DNA from: Bacteroidales bacterium UBA6428
GTDB lineage: Bacteria; Bacteroidota; Bacteroidia; Bacteroidales; UBA932
DNA length: 17,425 nt
Assembly: GCA_002437305.1 (NCBI GenBank)
Contig: DJOW01000063.1
Coordinates: 1 to 17,425 of the forward strand
Reading direction: 5' to 3'
In this document: positions 1 to 8,461 of the stretch, piece after piece
How the letters are laid out: each line of letters opens with the position of its first letter
Numbering within the stretch: the stretch's first letter is position 1
The notes under the pieces: generated by a model
Told to the model about the DNA's origin: nothing
The model's database searches: none
Seen by the model: only the letters and a program-made list of their open reading frames with translations
Program-made: the position numbers and the translations under genes

Positions 1-2
1 AA

Positions 3-194
3 GAAAATGTGGTAGTTTTCAATGAAAGTAAGGATAAACGACAGCACCGTTCATCTGTATTCGCTTGCGTGTATTCTACACCCAACGATACAGGTGTGGG
101 GATTGTTTCCGTTTATTTACTTTCAGGTTCTACCACAACCTTCTTGAAGATAAGCGACGAAACGGGCTCCACACTTTCTTTATATTGCTATTGA
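3..194 (+). CDS. C-terminal end of an unidentified protein (partial, start outside window)
   Basis: A frame is open from the left edge and stops with TGA at 192-194. Its last 60 or so residues are rich in Ser, Thr and Val and end in SLYCY, which would fit the closing strands of a beta-rich domain, but no family is recognised. No ATG lies near the edge, only a GTG at position 9, so this is read as the tail of a gene that begins upstream. It could equally be a chance open frame; the evidence is length and position only. The decayed TerB-like gene follows 37 bases later on the same strand. Confidence 0.25.
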   Translation, partial: ENVVVFNESKDKRQHRSSVFACVYSTPNDTGVGIVSVYLLSGSTTTFLKISDETGSTLSLYCY

Positions 195-231
195 ATTTCC
201 CATAAGGAGCCATGAGAACATATTAAACCTT

Positions 232-465
232 ATGAATGATTTTACGTTAGAGAAGAAATTTGCCATATATAAGATGGCAAAGATGATGGCAGAAGCGGAT
301 GGAGTTGTTCTTCACAAAGAACTTGAAGGTATCGCAGAATGTATGACCCACCTTGGTCTAACCGGTGAGGCTTATGATAAAGCGGTTGTATAAGGTGAAA
401 AAAAATGGCAGCAATTGAGGCTTCTCACTAGAATTGAAACATTCATCAAATATCAAAGCTTATGA
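232..465 (+). pseudogene. TerB-like protein, interrupted by an in-frame TAA
   Basis: The first 53 codons (232-390) encode a short alpha-helical TerB-like N-terminus: KFAIYKMAKMMAEADGVV, then a helix HKELEGIAECM and the motif THLGLTGEAYDKAV. TerB-like domains sense or bind metal and are common in tellurite-resistance and phage/stress gene sets. TAA at 391-393 stops translation, yet the same frame is open again to TGA at 463-465, ending in IETFIKYQSL. A run of eight A at 398-405 lies just after the stop. A -1 shift there reads MAAIEASH, which looks more like a TerB-type tail than the in-frame reading, so more than one lesion is possible. The final TGA overlaps the ATG of the next gene (ATGA). 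The family call rests on sequence flavour only. Confidence 0.45.
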
Positions 466-1835
466 AGCGATTCCTTAAGTCTAAATGCCACGTGTTTACA
501 GTGGCATTGTTTTTAAGTTTAATGGTCGGTTGTAAGGATGACGCGAACAATAGTGTGTCCATACACGACCCGGACTCACCGGTTCAAATCACGGATTTCA
601 CCCCCAAGGAGGGATCCGCCCGTACCCGGTTGTGTATCTTCGGTTCCAACTTCGGGAACGACGTCGCGCAGATCTCTGTCAAGATCGGTGGCAAGAAAGC
701 CAAAGTGGTCGGCAGCAACGGGGAAATGATCTACTGCATCGTGCCTTTCCGTGCCAACGAAGGGTCGGTGGAAGTCATCGTAGGAGCCGATTCTGCTTAT
801 GCAAAAGCAGATAGCATTTTCGACTATCATAAAAAGACAGTCGTCTCGACTCTCTGCGGCTATATTGACGAGACGGGGAAAAAGGAGGTGAAAGACGGCC
901 CCTTCTCGGACTGCGGTTTTGAAGGACCGGTATGGTTGAAGATCGACCCGAAGAACAAAGACCACATCTATTTAGTCGACGGGACAGTTTCGATCCGTAT
1001 GCTCAACATCGCTACAGCCTCCGTGTCGACCGTCATGCAGAAAGGACAAGGCAACTGGACCGAATTACGATGCATTAATTTTACGATGGGCGGCGACTCG
1101 CTTCTCGTGTCCAACCAACAGGATGCCAACGATGCAACGGCCGTCTCCGTCATGGCGCGTGCGAATGATTTCAAACGCCCCCAACCCGTCGTTTATTCGA
1201 GGAGGAATGCAGACTGCAGTATCCATCCAGTAAATGGCGAGATGTATTATAATTCGCGTAATTCAGGCGACCTGTTCCGTTATGACTGGGCAACAGGGAA
1301 ATCCGAACGCCTCTATACGGTAAAGAACCGCGAATGCCTCTTCTGGGTATTCTTCCATCCGTCAGGCGATTACGCCTATATCACCATCCCGCCCAAGAAG
1401 ATCATCATGAAAGCGGAATACGATTGGGAAAACAAGCAACTGAAACCCGCCAATATCTTCTGCGGATTGGAGGGAGCACAAGGCTCCACCGACGGGCAAG
1501 GCACAAACGCAAGGCTTGGCAATCCCTACCAAGGTTGTTTCGTGAAGAACGAGCAATATGTGAAAGAGGGACGGGAAGATGTCTACGATTTTTACTTCGC
1601 CGACGAGTACGCACATGCCATCCGTTACGTGACGCCCGAAGGCTTCGTCTATACCTATGCCGGACGCGGCAGCCAAGGTATCGACAGCAACCCACAGGGC
1701 TATGTTGACGGCGACCTCCGGCAAGAAGCACGCTTCAAGAATCCGCGCGGCATCACGTATGACGAAGAGAACAAGACATTCTACATCGGCGACAAAGGCA
1801 ACAGCCGTATCCGGACAATTGTGGTAGACGAATAA
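462..1835 (+). CDS. IPT/TIG - NHL-type beta-propeller lipoprotein of the glycan-uptake locus
   Basis: A 457-aa protein with a lipoprotein signal ending in SLMVGC (Cys24 lipidated) followed by KDD, as in surface-exported Bacteroidetes lipoproteins. Residues about 40-120 form an IPT/TIG immunoglobulin-like domain (ITDFTPKEGSARTRLCIFGSNFG and following). Residues about 125-457 resemble NHL repeats: STDGQGTNARLGNPYQG, then YAGRGSQGIDSNPQGYVDG, then ARFKNPRGITYDEENK, closing with IGDKGNSRIRTI. Proteins of this build are encoded beside many SusC/SusD pairs and are thought to be surface glycan-binding or scaffold subunits; no catalytic residues are evident. It leads the operon, 23 bases ahead of SusC. 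No -7/-33 promoter was found in 394-461, so transcription may start further upstream. The exact ligand cannot be read from the sequence. Confidence 0.85.
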   Translation: MKRFLKSKCHVFTVALFLSLMVGCKDDANNSVSIHDPDSPVQITDFTPKEGSARTRLCIFGSNFGNDVAQISVKIGGKKAKVVGSNGEMIYCIVPFRANEGSVEVIVGADSAYAKADSIFDYHKKTVVSTLCGYIDETGKKEVKDGPFSDCGFEGPVWLKIDPKNKDHIYLVDGTVSIRMLNIATASVSTVMQKGQGNWTELRCINFTMGGDSLLVSNQQDANDATAVSVMARANDFKRPQPVVYSRRNADCSIHPVNGEMYYNSRNSGDLFRYDWATGKSERLYTVKNRECLFWVFFHPSGDYAYITIPPKKIIMKAEYDWENKQLKPANIFCGLEGAQGSTDGQGTNARLGNPYQGCFVKNEQYVKEGREDVYDFYFADEYAHAIRYVTPEGFVYTYAGRGSQGIDSNPQGYVDGDLRQEARFKNPRGITYDEENKTFYIGDKGNSRIRTIVVDE

Positions 1836-1858
1836 TAGCCTTACAACAAATTCTAAAG

Positions 1859-4800
1859 ATGAAACATTATATATTTATCTGTACCTACCTCTTGTTTGTG
1901 GCAGTGCAGCTCTTCGCGCAAGAGCAGAAAGACGGAGAAACGATCGTAGTGACCGGCGTCGTGACGGATGAAAAGAAAGAGCCGTTGCCGGGAGCAAATA
2001 TCGTCATCAAGGACGTGCCGGGATTAGGTACTATTACCGACGTGGATGGACGCTATAAGATCAAGGTCCAGAAGTATCAGCGACTACTCGTCTCCTTCAT
2101 CGGATTCGAAACGCAAGAGATACTGATCAAAGAGCAGACAGAAGTCAACGTCGTCATGAAAGAAGCCGACATGAAGCTGATAGACGAGGTAGTCATCACC
2201 GGAACGGGCGCTCAGAAGAAATTGAGCGTGACGGGCGCGATCACTGCAGTCAATCTGGATGACCTTAAATCGACGGTCTCCTCCAATATCACCAATGCCC
2301 TGGCCGGGAATGTTGCCGGCATCCTCGCCATGCAAACAAGCGGTCAGCCTGGAAGGAACACATCGGAGTTTTGGATCCGAGGCATCTCGACGTTCGGAGC
2401 AAGCAACAGCGCATTGGTCTTGGTCGATGGATTTGAACGCGACCTCAACGATATCAGCGTGGAAGACATCGAATCATTTCAGGTGTTGAAAGACGCTTCG
2501 GAGACAGCTATATACGGAGCTAGAGGAGCAAACGGCGTAGTCCTGATCACGACCAAACATGGCAAGCCGGGTAAGATATCCGTAGATGCCAAGGTCGAGA
2601 CAATATACAACACCCGGACCTTCACGCCCGAATATGTGGATGGATACACATACGCGAACCTACTAAACGAGGCGCGCATCACCCGCAATCAGGAACCGGT
2701 CTATCAGGAAGACGAACTGTTCTTCTTGAAGCATGGCTTAGACCCGGATCTGTTGCCCAATGTCAACTGGCAGGATGTCGTGTTGAAAGACGGAGCCATG
2801 AGCTACCGGGCAAGTGTCAACCTGAACGGAGGTGGCGCCAATGCCCGCTACTTCGTCTCGGCAAGCTATGTCGAAGACCAAGGCATGTACAAGACTGACG
2901 AGACGCTCAAGAACGACTACAATACTAATGCCAATGCCCGCCGCTGGAACTATCGCATGAATGCTGACATAGACATCACCCAGTCCACTCTTCTGAAGGT
3001 AGGCATCTCCGGTATGTTGAAGAAGCAGAATGATGCGGGCAAAGGCTCGGTTGCGATTTGGAACAGCCTCTCCGGGCAGAACCCCGTCTCCATGCCAGTT
3101 ATTTATTCCAATGGCTATATCCCGGCTACCGACGTAAATGACATCCGTGACAATCCATGGGTAGCCGCCACGCAGACCGGCTTCCGCCAGAATTGGAATA
3201 ATCAAGTGCAGACCAACGTCACGCTGGACCAGAAGTTCGACTTCATAACAAAAGGCTTGCGGTTCGTCGCCCGTTTCGGATTCGACACGAACAACTCGAA
3301 CTGGATTAATAAGATCAAACAACCCGAAAGGTGGAAGGCGGAACGCTTCCGTGACGACAACGGCGAGATCGTATTCAAACGGCTGAACCAAGAAGTGAAA
3401 ATGGCACAGTCTTCCGGCGGCTCAGGCGACAGGAGGGAATTCTTCGAAGCCGAGCTGCATTACAACCGCGCCTTCGGAGACCATCACACCAATGCCACGT
3501 TGAAGTATTATCAAGATTCAAAAATACAAACATATAATTTGGGAACGGATCTCAAGAACAGTATTCCCTATCGGCACCAAGGAATTGCCGGACGGTTTAC
3601 CTACGATTGGAAATACCGCTACTACTTTAATTTTAACTTTGGATATACCGGTTCGGAGAACTTCGCGAAGAATCACCAATACGGTTTCTTCCCTGCTATC
3701 TCGACGGCATGGAACGTAGCGGAGGAACCCGTTGTCATAGAAAAACTGAAGTGGTTGAACATGTTTAAGATCCGATACTCGTGGGGACGGGTCGGCAACG
3801 ATAATGTAGGGACTCGCTTCCCATACATGTACTCGATTGGAGAGATTCAGAATAACTATTACCAATGGGGCGACTACAACTTCAATCGCTCCTTCAACGG
3901 ATTGACATACTTGAATGTCGCATCCACAGGAATCACATGGGAAATCTCCACGAAGCATGACCTCGGTATCGACCTCTCCCTCTTCGGAGACAAGTTCACC
4001 TTGACTGCCGACTACTTCTCCGAACAGCGCGACGGCATCTACATGAAGCGCGGTTCCCTCCCATGGACTGTCGGCTTGCAAGACAACGACAAACCGAGCG
4101 CGAACGTCGGAAGCGTATCATCCAAAGGAGCAGACGGAAACTTCACATACAAACAACGCGTCGGCAAAGTGTCCCTCACCATCCGAGGCAATGCGACTTA
4201 TAGCCACAACGAGATCTTGGAGAAAGACGAAGGCTTCAAGAACTACCCCTACCAGTATGAAAGAGGTTACCGCGTGAACCAGTCGAAAGGCTTGATCGCC
4301 CTCGGACTTTTCAAAGATTGGGACGACATCCGCAACAGCCCGGCACAAACCGCATGGGGCACTGTCGAACCGGGCGACATCAAATACAAGGATGTCAACG
4401 GAGACCGCGTCATCAATAACGACGACCGCGTCGCTATCGGAAGCACCAAGAAGCCGAGTTTCATCTACGGCCTCGGAGCATCGGCACAATGGGAAGGCTT
4501 GGACGTGAATGTACACTTCCAAGGAGCCGGCAAGTCATCCTTCCAAATCAATGGAGCGAACGTACATGCCTTCTCCCGTGGACAGTGGGGAAACATCTTG
4601 AAAGGCTTGGTCGAAGACCGTTGGATATCCAGAGACATATCAGGCGACCCGGCGACGGAGAACCCCAATGCCTCCTACCCTCGTCTGGAGTATGAGAACT
4701 CGAATGGCAACAACCGCCAAGCCTCTACCTTCTGGTCGCGCGACGGTTCTTACCTCCGCTTGAAGACCGTAGAGCTCGGATATACTTTGCCCAAGCGGAT

Positions 4801-4963
4801 CGTGAACAAGATACACTTCAACAAAATCCGTATCTTCTTCATCGGATCCAATCTGCTGACCTTCTCGAAGTTCAAGCTTTGGGATCCGGAACTGGATAGC
4901 AGCAACGGCAGTGCCTATCCGATCTCGAAATCTTTTACATTAGGTTTATCTGTTGGATTATAA
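1859..4963 (+). CDS. susC: SusC/RagA-type TonB-dependent outer-membrane transporter
   Basis: A 1034-aa protein of typical SusC length. A signal peptide (cleavage near LFA-QEQ, residue 20) is followed by a carboxypeptidase-regulatory-like beta domain (residues about 29-105: VTGVVTDEKKEPLPGANIVI, DVDGRYKIKV). A TonB-box-like DEVVITGTG follows at 109-117. The plug domain runs at about 118-240, with the SusC hallmarks NALAGNVAGI, FWIRGISTFG, LVLVDGFERD and IYGARGANGVVLITTKHGKPGK split across it. The remainder is the beta-barrel, ending in LGLSVGL with a terminal hydrophobic strand. It imports oligosaccharides across the outer membrane with energy from TonB and is capped by the SusD lipoprotein encoded 8 bases downstream. 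No frame damage is seen. The substrate is not deducible because no degradative enzyme is linked in this window. Confidence 0.96.
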   Translation: MKHYIFICTYLLFVAVQLFAQEQKDGETIVVTGVVTDEKKEPLPGANIVIKDVPGLGTITDVDGRYKIKVQKYQRLLVSFIGFETQEILIKEQTEVNVVMKEADMKLIDEVVITGTGAQKKLSVTGAITAVNLDDLKSTVSSNITNALAGNVAGILAMQTSGQPGRNTSEFWIRGISTFGASNSALVLVDGFERDLNDISVEDIESFQVLKDASETAIYGARGANGVVLITTKHGKPGKISVDAKVETIYNTRTFTPEYVDGYTYANLLNEARITRNQEPVYQEDELFFLKHGLDPDLLPNVNWQDVVLKDGAMSYRASVNLNGGGANARYFVSASYVEDQGMYKTDETLKNDYNTNANARRWNYRMNADIDITQSTLLKVGISGMLKKQNDAGKGSVAIWNSLSGQNPVSMPVIYSNGYIPATDVNDIRDNPWVAATQTGFRQNWNNQVQTNVTLDQKFDFITKGLRFVARFGFDTNNSNWINKIKQPERWKAERFRDDNGEIVFKRLNQEVKMAQSSGGSGDRREFFEAELHYNRAFGDHHTNATLKYYQDSKIQTYNLGTDLKNSIPYRHQGIAGRFTYDWKYRYYFNFNFGYTGSENFAKNHQYGFFPAISTAWNVAEEPVVIEKLKWLNMFKIRYSWGRVGNDNVGTRFPYMYSIGEIQNNYYQWGDYNFNRSFNGLTYLNVASTGITWEISTKHDLGIDLSLFGDKFTLTADYFSEQRDGIYMKRGSLPWTVGLQDNDKPSANVGSVSSKGADGNFTYKQRVGKVSLTIRGNATYSHNEILEKDEGFKNYPYQYERGYRVNQSKGLIALGLFKDWDDIRNSPAQTAWGTVEPGDIKYKDVNGDRVINNDDRVAIGSTKKPSFIYGLGASAQWEGLDVNVHFQGAGKSSFQINGANVHAFSRGQWGNILKGLVEDRWISRDISGDPATENPNASYPRLEYENSNGNNRQASTFWSRDGSYLRLKTVELGYTLPKRIVNKIHFNKIRIFFIGSNLLTFSKFKLWDPELDSSNGSAYPISKSFTLGLSVGL

Positions 4964-4971
4964 TAAAATAT

Positions 4972-6999
4972 ATGATTATGAACATTAAAACATGTACGGC
5001 AATCGGAGCAATCCTTGCCGGCCTGTCGTTCACCTCATGCAAGGACTTCTTGAATGTGGAAAAAGACATCAAGGACAGAATGACAATAGAGGAGGTCTTC
5101 ACCAAAGAAGACTACACCGAACAGTGGTTGGCCAACGCCTACTCCTATCTTCCCAACGACGTGGCAGACGTTTCAAGCGAAGGCAATTGGCCCTTCTGCT
5201 ACAGCGACGACATGTATAACCCGCTTTACAAGGCATTGACCGAAGTCTCTTACGGCGAGGAATCATGGCAAGACTCATGGAAAGCCTGCTACAAAGGCAT
5301 ACGCCAAGCCTCCATCTTCATCCAAAATGTCGACATGTGCGAAGACCTCACCTTGGAGGAGCGGAAAGACTACAAGGCACAGGCCCGGTTCGTCCGCGCA
5401 TTCTATTATTGGAAGCTGATGCAGAAATACGGCCCCATCCCGCTCCTACCCGAAGAGGGACAGGACTACACAGATTCTTATCAGAATCTCTCCGTTCCAC
5501 GCAACACCTACGAAGAGTGCGCCGACTATATCGCAACCGAAATGGCGACAGCAGCCCAAGACCTCCCACTGAAGAGAGAACTGCTCTCCATCGCCCGTCC
5601 GACACGCGGAGCCGCCCTTGCGGTACGTGCCAAAGCATTGCTCTTCGCAGCCAGCCCCTTGGCAAACGGGAACAACGACAACTATGCCGCTCAACTGGTC
5701 GACGACCAAGGGAAACGCCTGCTCTCAGAGACCTACGATGAAAGCAAATGGGCAAAAGCAGCTGCCGCCGCAAAAGACGTGATGGAACTGAACGCCTACC
5801 AGCTTTATGTCTCTTACACCCGCGAGACAAACGACATCGCCTATCCGGCGACCATCCGTCCTTTCGATGACGGAAACTTCTCCAAGAAGAACTGGCCCGA
5901 TGGATACGCAGACATCGATCCCTTCGAATCGTACCGCTCCGTGTTCAACGGCGAGTTGAACGCCACCGAGAATCCGGAACTAATCTTCACCCGTGGCCAG
6001 AACCAAGGTGGCAAGGGTGTCAACAAAATGGTATTGCAGCAGTTGCCCCTCAAAGCGAAAGGGTACAACAAAACCTGTATGACACAAAAGCAATGCGATG
6101 CCTACTACATGAACGATGGTACGGACTGCCCCGGCAAAGACCGTGAAATCGGCCGTGGCGACGGCAGTGTCCGTCTTGCCGGTTTCGTCACAAATGAAGA
6201 TGTCAAAGCAGGACTTTATAAACCTCTGACGGAAGGCGTTTCCCTCCAATACGCAAACCGCGAGCCGCGCTTCTACGCGTCGGTCGCCTATAGCGGAACC
6301 GTCTGGCACTTCCTGAATGCCACACGCGACGAAGACAAAGGTCCTTACACCTGCTGGTACTATCGTGGCGAAGCTGAAGGACGCGACAACTCAGACAACT
6401 GGCTGCGAACTGGCATCGGCGTGATGAAGTTCGTCCGTCCGACCGACACCAACGACGACCTGAAAGTAGACAACGTCGCTTCGCATATCACCCAAAAAGT
6501 AGACCCTGCCATCCGCTACGCAGAAATTCTCCTTATTTATGCTGAAGCGTTGAACGAGCTGGACGGTTCGCACCAAATCCCATCGTGGGACGGCTCGAAA
6601 ACGCATGCCATCAGCCGCGACATCAATGAGATGAAAAAGGGAATACAACCGGTACGCATCCGTGCCGGCATCCCCGACTACGATGAGGCGACCTATGCCG
6701 ACAAAGACAAGTTCCGGAAAAAACTGAAACGGGAACGTCAGATCGAACTGATGGGCGAAGGCCACCGCTACTTCGACCTGCGCCGTTGGAAAGATGCCAA
6801 AGAAGAGGAAGGCGTATCCATGTATGGCTGCAACACATTGATGACCAAAGATGAGCGAAGCCAATTCCACACGCCAGTTGCCGTGGCAGACATCTTGAAT
6901 TGCTTCGCAGAGAAGACCTATTTCTGGCCTATCCACCGAAGCGAGCTGCAAAAGAACATGCGCCTGACCCAAAATCCGGGATGGCAGTCCACTTATTAA
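4972..6999 (+). CDS. susD: SusD/RagB-type surface glycan-binding lipoprotein
   Basis: A 675-aa lipoprotein, somewhat longer than a typical SusD (about 520-600). The signal ends in LSFTSC (Cys23 from the first ATG). A second ATG at 4978, two codons later, is an equally good start. SusD hallmarks are the TPR-like ARFVRAFYYWKLMQKYGPIP near residue 140, the mid-protein RYAEILLIYAEALNEL, and the C-terminal FRKKLKRERQIELMGEGHRYFDLRRW and FWPIHRSELQKNMRLTQNPGW (each continuous with its flanks). It sits on the outer face of the outer membrane as the lid of the SusC barrel and binds the incoming glycan. It is translationally close to SusC and followed 18 bases later by the next lipoprotein gene. Confidence 0.95.
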   Translation: MIMNIKTCTAIGAILAGLSFTSCKDFLNVEKDIKDRMTIEEVFTKEDYTEQWLANAYSYLPNDVADVSSEGNWPFCYSDDMYNPLYKALTEVSYGEESWQDSWKACYKGIRQASIFIQNVDMCEDLTLEERKDYKAQARFVRAFYYWKLMQKYGPIPLLPEEGQDYTDSYQNLSVPRNTYEECADYIATEMATAAQDLPLKRELLSIARPTRGAALAVRAKALLFAASPLANGNNDNYAAQLVDDQGKRLLSETYDESKWAKAAAAAKDVMELNAYQLYVSYTRETNDIAYPATIRPFDDGNFSKKNWPDGYADIDPFESYRSVFNGELNATENPELIFTRGQNQGGKGVNKMVLQQLPLKAKGYNKTCMTQKQCDAYYMNDGTDCPGKDREIGRGDGSVRLAGFVTNEDVKAGLYKPLTEGVSLQYANREPRFYASVAYSGTVWHFLNATRDEDKGPYTCWYYRGEAEGRDNSDNWLRTGIGVMKFVRPTDTNDDLKVDNVASHITQKVDPAIRYAEILLIYAEALNELDGSHQIPSWDGSKTHAISRDINEMKKGIQPVRIRAGIPDYDEATYADKDKFRKKLKRERQIELMGEGHRYFDLRRWKDAKEEEGVSMYGCNTLMTKDERSQFHTPVAVADILNCFAEKTYFWPIHRSELQKNMRLTQNPGWQSTY

Positions 7000-7017
7000 C
7001 GATTAAAAGATAACATC

Positions 7018-8013
7018 ATGAATAGAAAAAGTATATATTGGTTGGCAGCCTTGGTTGCCGCATGGATGCTCGGAGCCTCTTGCAACGACGATTGGGACAC
7101 GGAGCAATACACGCAATATGTTTCCTTGAAAGCGCCGTCGAACAACTCGACCGTAGCACAAATCCGCTTGAAATACCGGCAAGACACCCTATCACGCTAC
7201 CGGCTTCCCCTCATCGTCTCTGGTTCGACGATGAACCAAAAGGATCTGGATGTGCACGTGGTACTCGACAAAGACACTTTGGAGATTTATAACAAGGAGC
7301 ACTACTACAACCGGACGGATCTCTATTTCCACCAGTTGGATCCGGCATATTACACGATTGCCAATTCGACGGTCCACATTCCCGCCGGCGAGTGCCAAGG
7401 ATACCTCGACATCGACTTCAACTTCGAGAACCTTGACCTCTCCGATAAGTACGTGCTTCCATTGGTAATCAAAGATGACCCATCCTACAATTACCAGTCG
7501 CACCCGAGGAAAGACTATAACAACGCTCTGCTTTGGATCACGCCTTTCAATGATTTTTCAGGGACATATGGCAGCACGAACCTCTCGGTCTATACCGAAA
7601 AGAGCAACAAGCCGATCATCACCAGCACGCGCGAATCGTATGTAGTAGACGCAAACAGCATCTTCTTCTATGCCGGAGCGACGCAAGAGACACGGCCTGA
7701 CCGGAAATTCTTCAAGGTATTCGCACGGTTCAACCCAGAGACGGACGAATCGGGCACTGTTACCCTTTATACGGACAACCCTGATTTAAAACTCAACGTC
7801 ATAGGCACACCCACCTACAAGATCACGAGCGTGATGGACAACTCACGCCCCAGCTTGCTGCGCCGCACCGTCACGATCCAGATGGAATATACCTACGAAG
7901 ATCCGCTGGAGACGCCGGACTATACTGTGAAGTACAGCGTGAAAGGGAGTATGTCCATGCAACGAAACATCAACACGCTAATTCCGGACGAAGAATACGC
8001 CATCGAGTGGTAG
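7018..8013 (+). CDS. SusE/F-position surface glycan-binding lipoprotein (DUF1735/DUF4361-like)
   Basis: A 331-aa lipoprotein with signal peptide and lipobox LGASC (Cys22), followed by NDDWD. The body is all-beta: an N-terminal immunoglobulin-like module (residues about 35-150, with LPLIVSGSTMNQKDLDV, YYTIANSTVHIPAGE and the strand DKYVLPLVIKDD) and a C-terminal beta module (about 165-331, FSGTYGSTNLSVYTEKS onward). The layout matches proteins annotated DUF1735 plus DUF4361 that sit directly after SusD. They are thought to bind glycan at the surface; no catalytic motif is seen. It is the last gene of the operon, and a strong hairpin starts five bases after its stop. The domain names are recalled from family pattern, not computed. 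Confidence 0.78.
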   Translation: MNRKSIYWLAALVAAWMLGASCNDDWDTEQYTQYVSLKAPSNNSTVAQIRLKYRQDTLSRYRLPLIVSGSTMNQKDLDVHVVLDKDTLEIYNKEHYYNRTDLYFHQLDPAYYTIANSTVHIPAGECQGYLDIDFNFENLDLSDKYVLPLVIKDDPSYNYQSHPRKDYNNALLWITPFNDFSGTYGSTNLSVYTEKSNKPIITSTRESYVVDANSIFFYAGATQETRPDRKFFKVFARFNPETDESGTVTLYTDNPDLKLNVIGTPTYKITSVMDNSRPSLLRRTVTIQMEYTYEDPLETPDYTVKYSVKGSMSMQRNINTLIPDEEYAIEW

Positions 8014-8017
8014 TAGA

Positions 8018-8053
8018 TTCACCGGCAAGAAGCGGGAATTTCTTGCCGGTGAA
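8018..8053 (+). terminator. Hairpin terminator closing the susCD operon
   Basis: A perfect 14-bp inverted repeat, TTCACCGGCAAGAA at 8018-8031 and its complement at 8040-8053, encloses an 8-base loop. It begins five bases after the TAG of the last operon gene. No T-tract follows (AATATGG instead), so it may act as a transcript-stabilising 3' hairpin as much as a classical intrinsic terminator. Confidence 0.75.
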
Positions 8054-8196
8054 AATATGGTTTCATGCCTGTCGAAAGGGTTTTGCTTTCTATGGAGTGC
8101 GAAGCCCTTCCCTTTTCCTCCACCGTTTCATTCGTGTCTAAACACAAATATTCCTACATTTGTAACCTGTTAAGAACGTAAGCCTCCAGTGACGCA

Positions 8197-8416
8197 CGTC
8201 AACCCATAGGTGCGCGAATATGTTCGCACTTAGAAGAGCAACCCGTTCAATATCAGGCAGAGGATGTTTTAGGTATGCGCTGGTTTTCACACCTGAATGC
8301 GAGCAGCACCCACAGAACGGCATGTAACGATTGTTTCGGCTCCCAGGTGTGTCAGAACTTTCACATCTGAATCGTCAATCGTTTGTTTATCAACGAAATG
8401 AATTTTTAGGTGCGTG
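8197..8416 (+). repeat. Left copy of a 220-bp dispersed/direct repeat bounding the island
   Basis: It aligns almost without gaps to 16595-16813 on the same strand, with about 32 mismatches over 220 positions by eye (roughly 85%). Weaker similarity may start earlier (CACCGTTTCAT near 8121 and again near 16490). The repeat holds several imperfect palindromes of the form AGGTGTG...TTCACACCT, about 28 bases each and spaced 57-75 bases apart. The rest of the gene-free stretch 8054-8461 holds a possible -7 box TACATTTG at 8155-8162 and no convincing ORF. One frame is conserved between the copies (EEQPVQYQ, then STHRTACND), but stops interrupt the left copy, so a coding role is unlikely. Confidence 0.85.
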
Positions 8417-8461
8417 AAACTAATATTCATTTATTACCCTGAGTTTTTCAATTTTATGTAC

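Noticed and set aside
576..1731. Antisense and shifted frames within the IPT/NHL gene
   Set aside because: They are shadows of the GC-rich coding frame with no start context or recognisable domain; the same applies to the many frames opposite the susC, susD and transposase genes.
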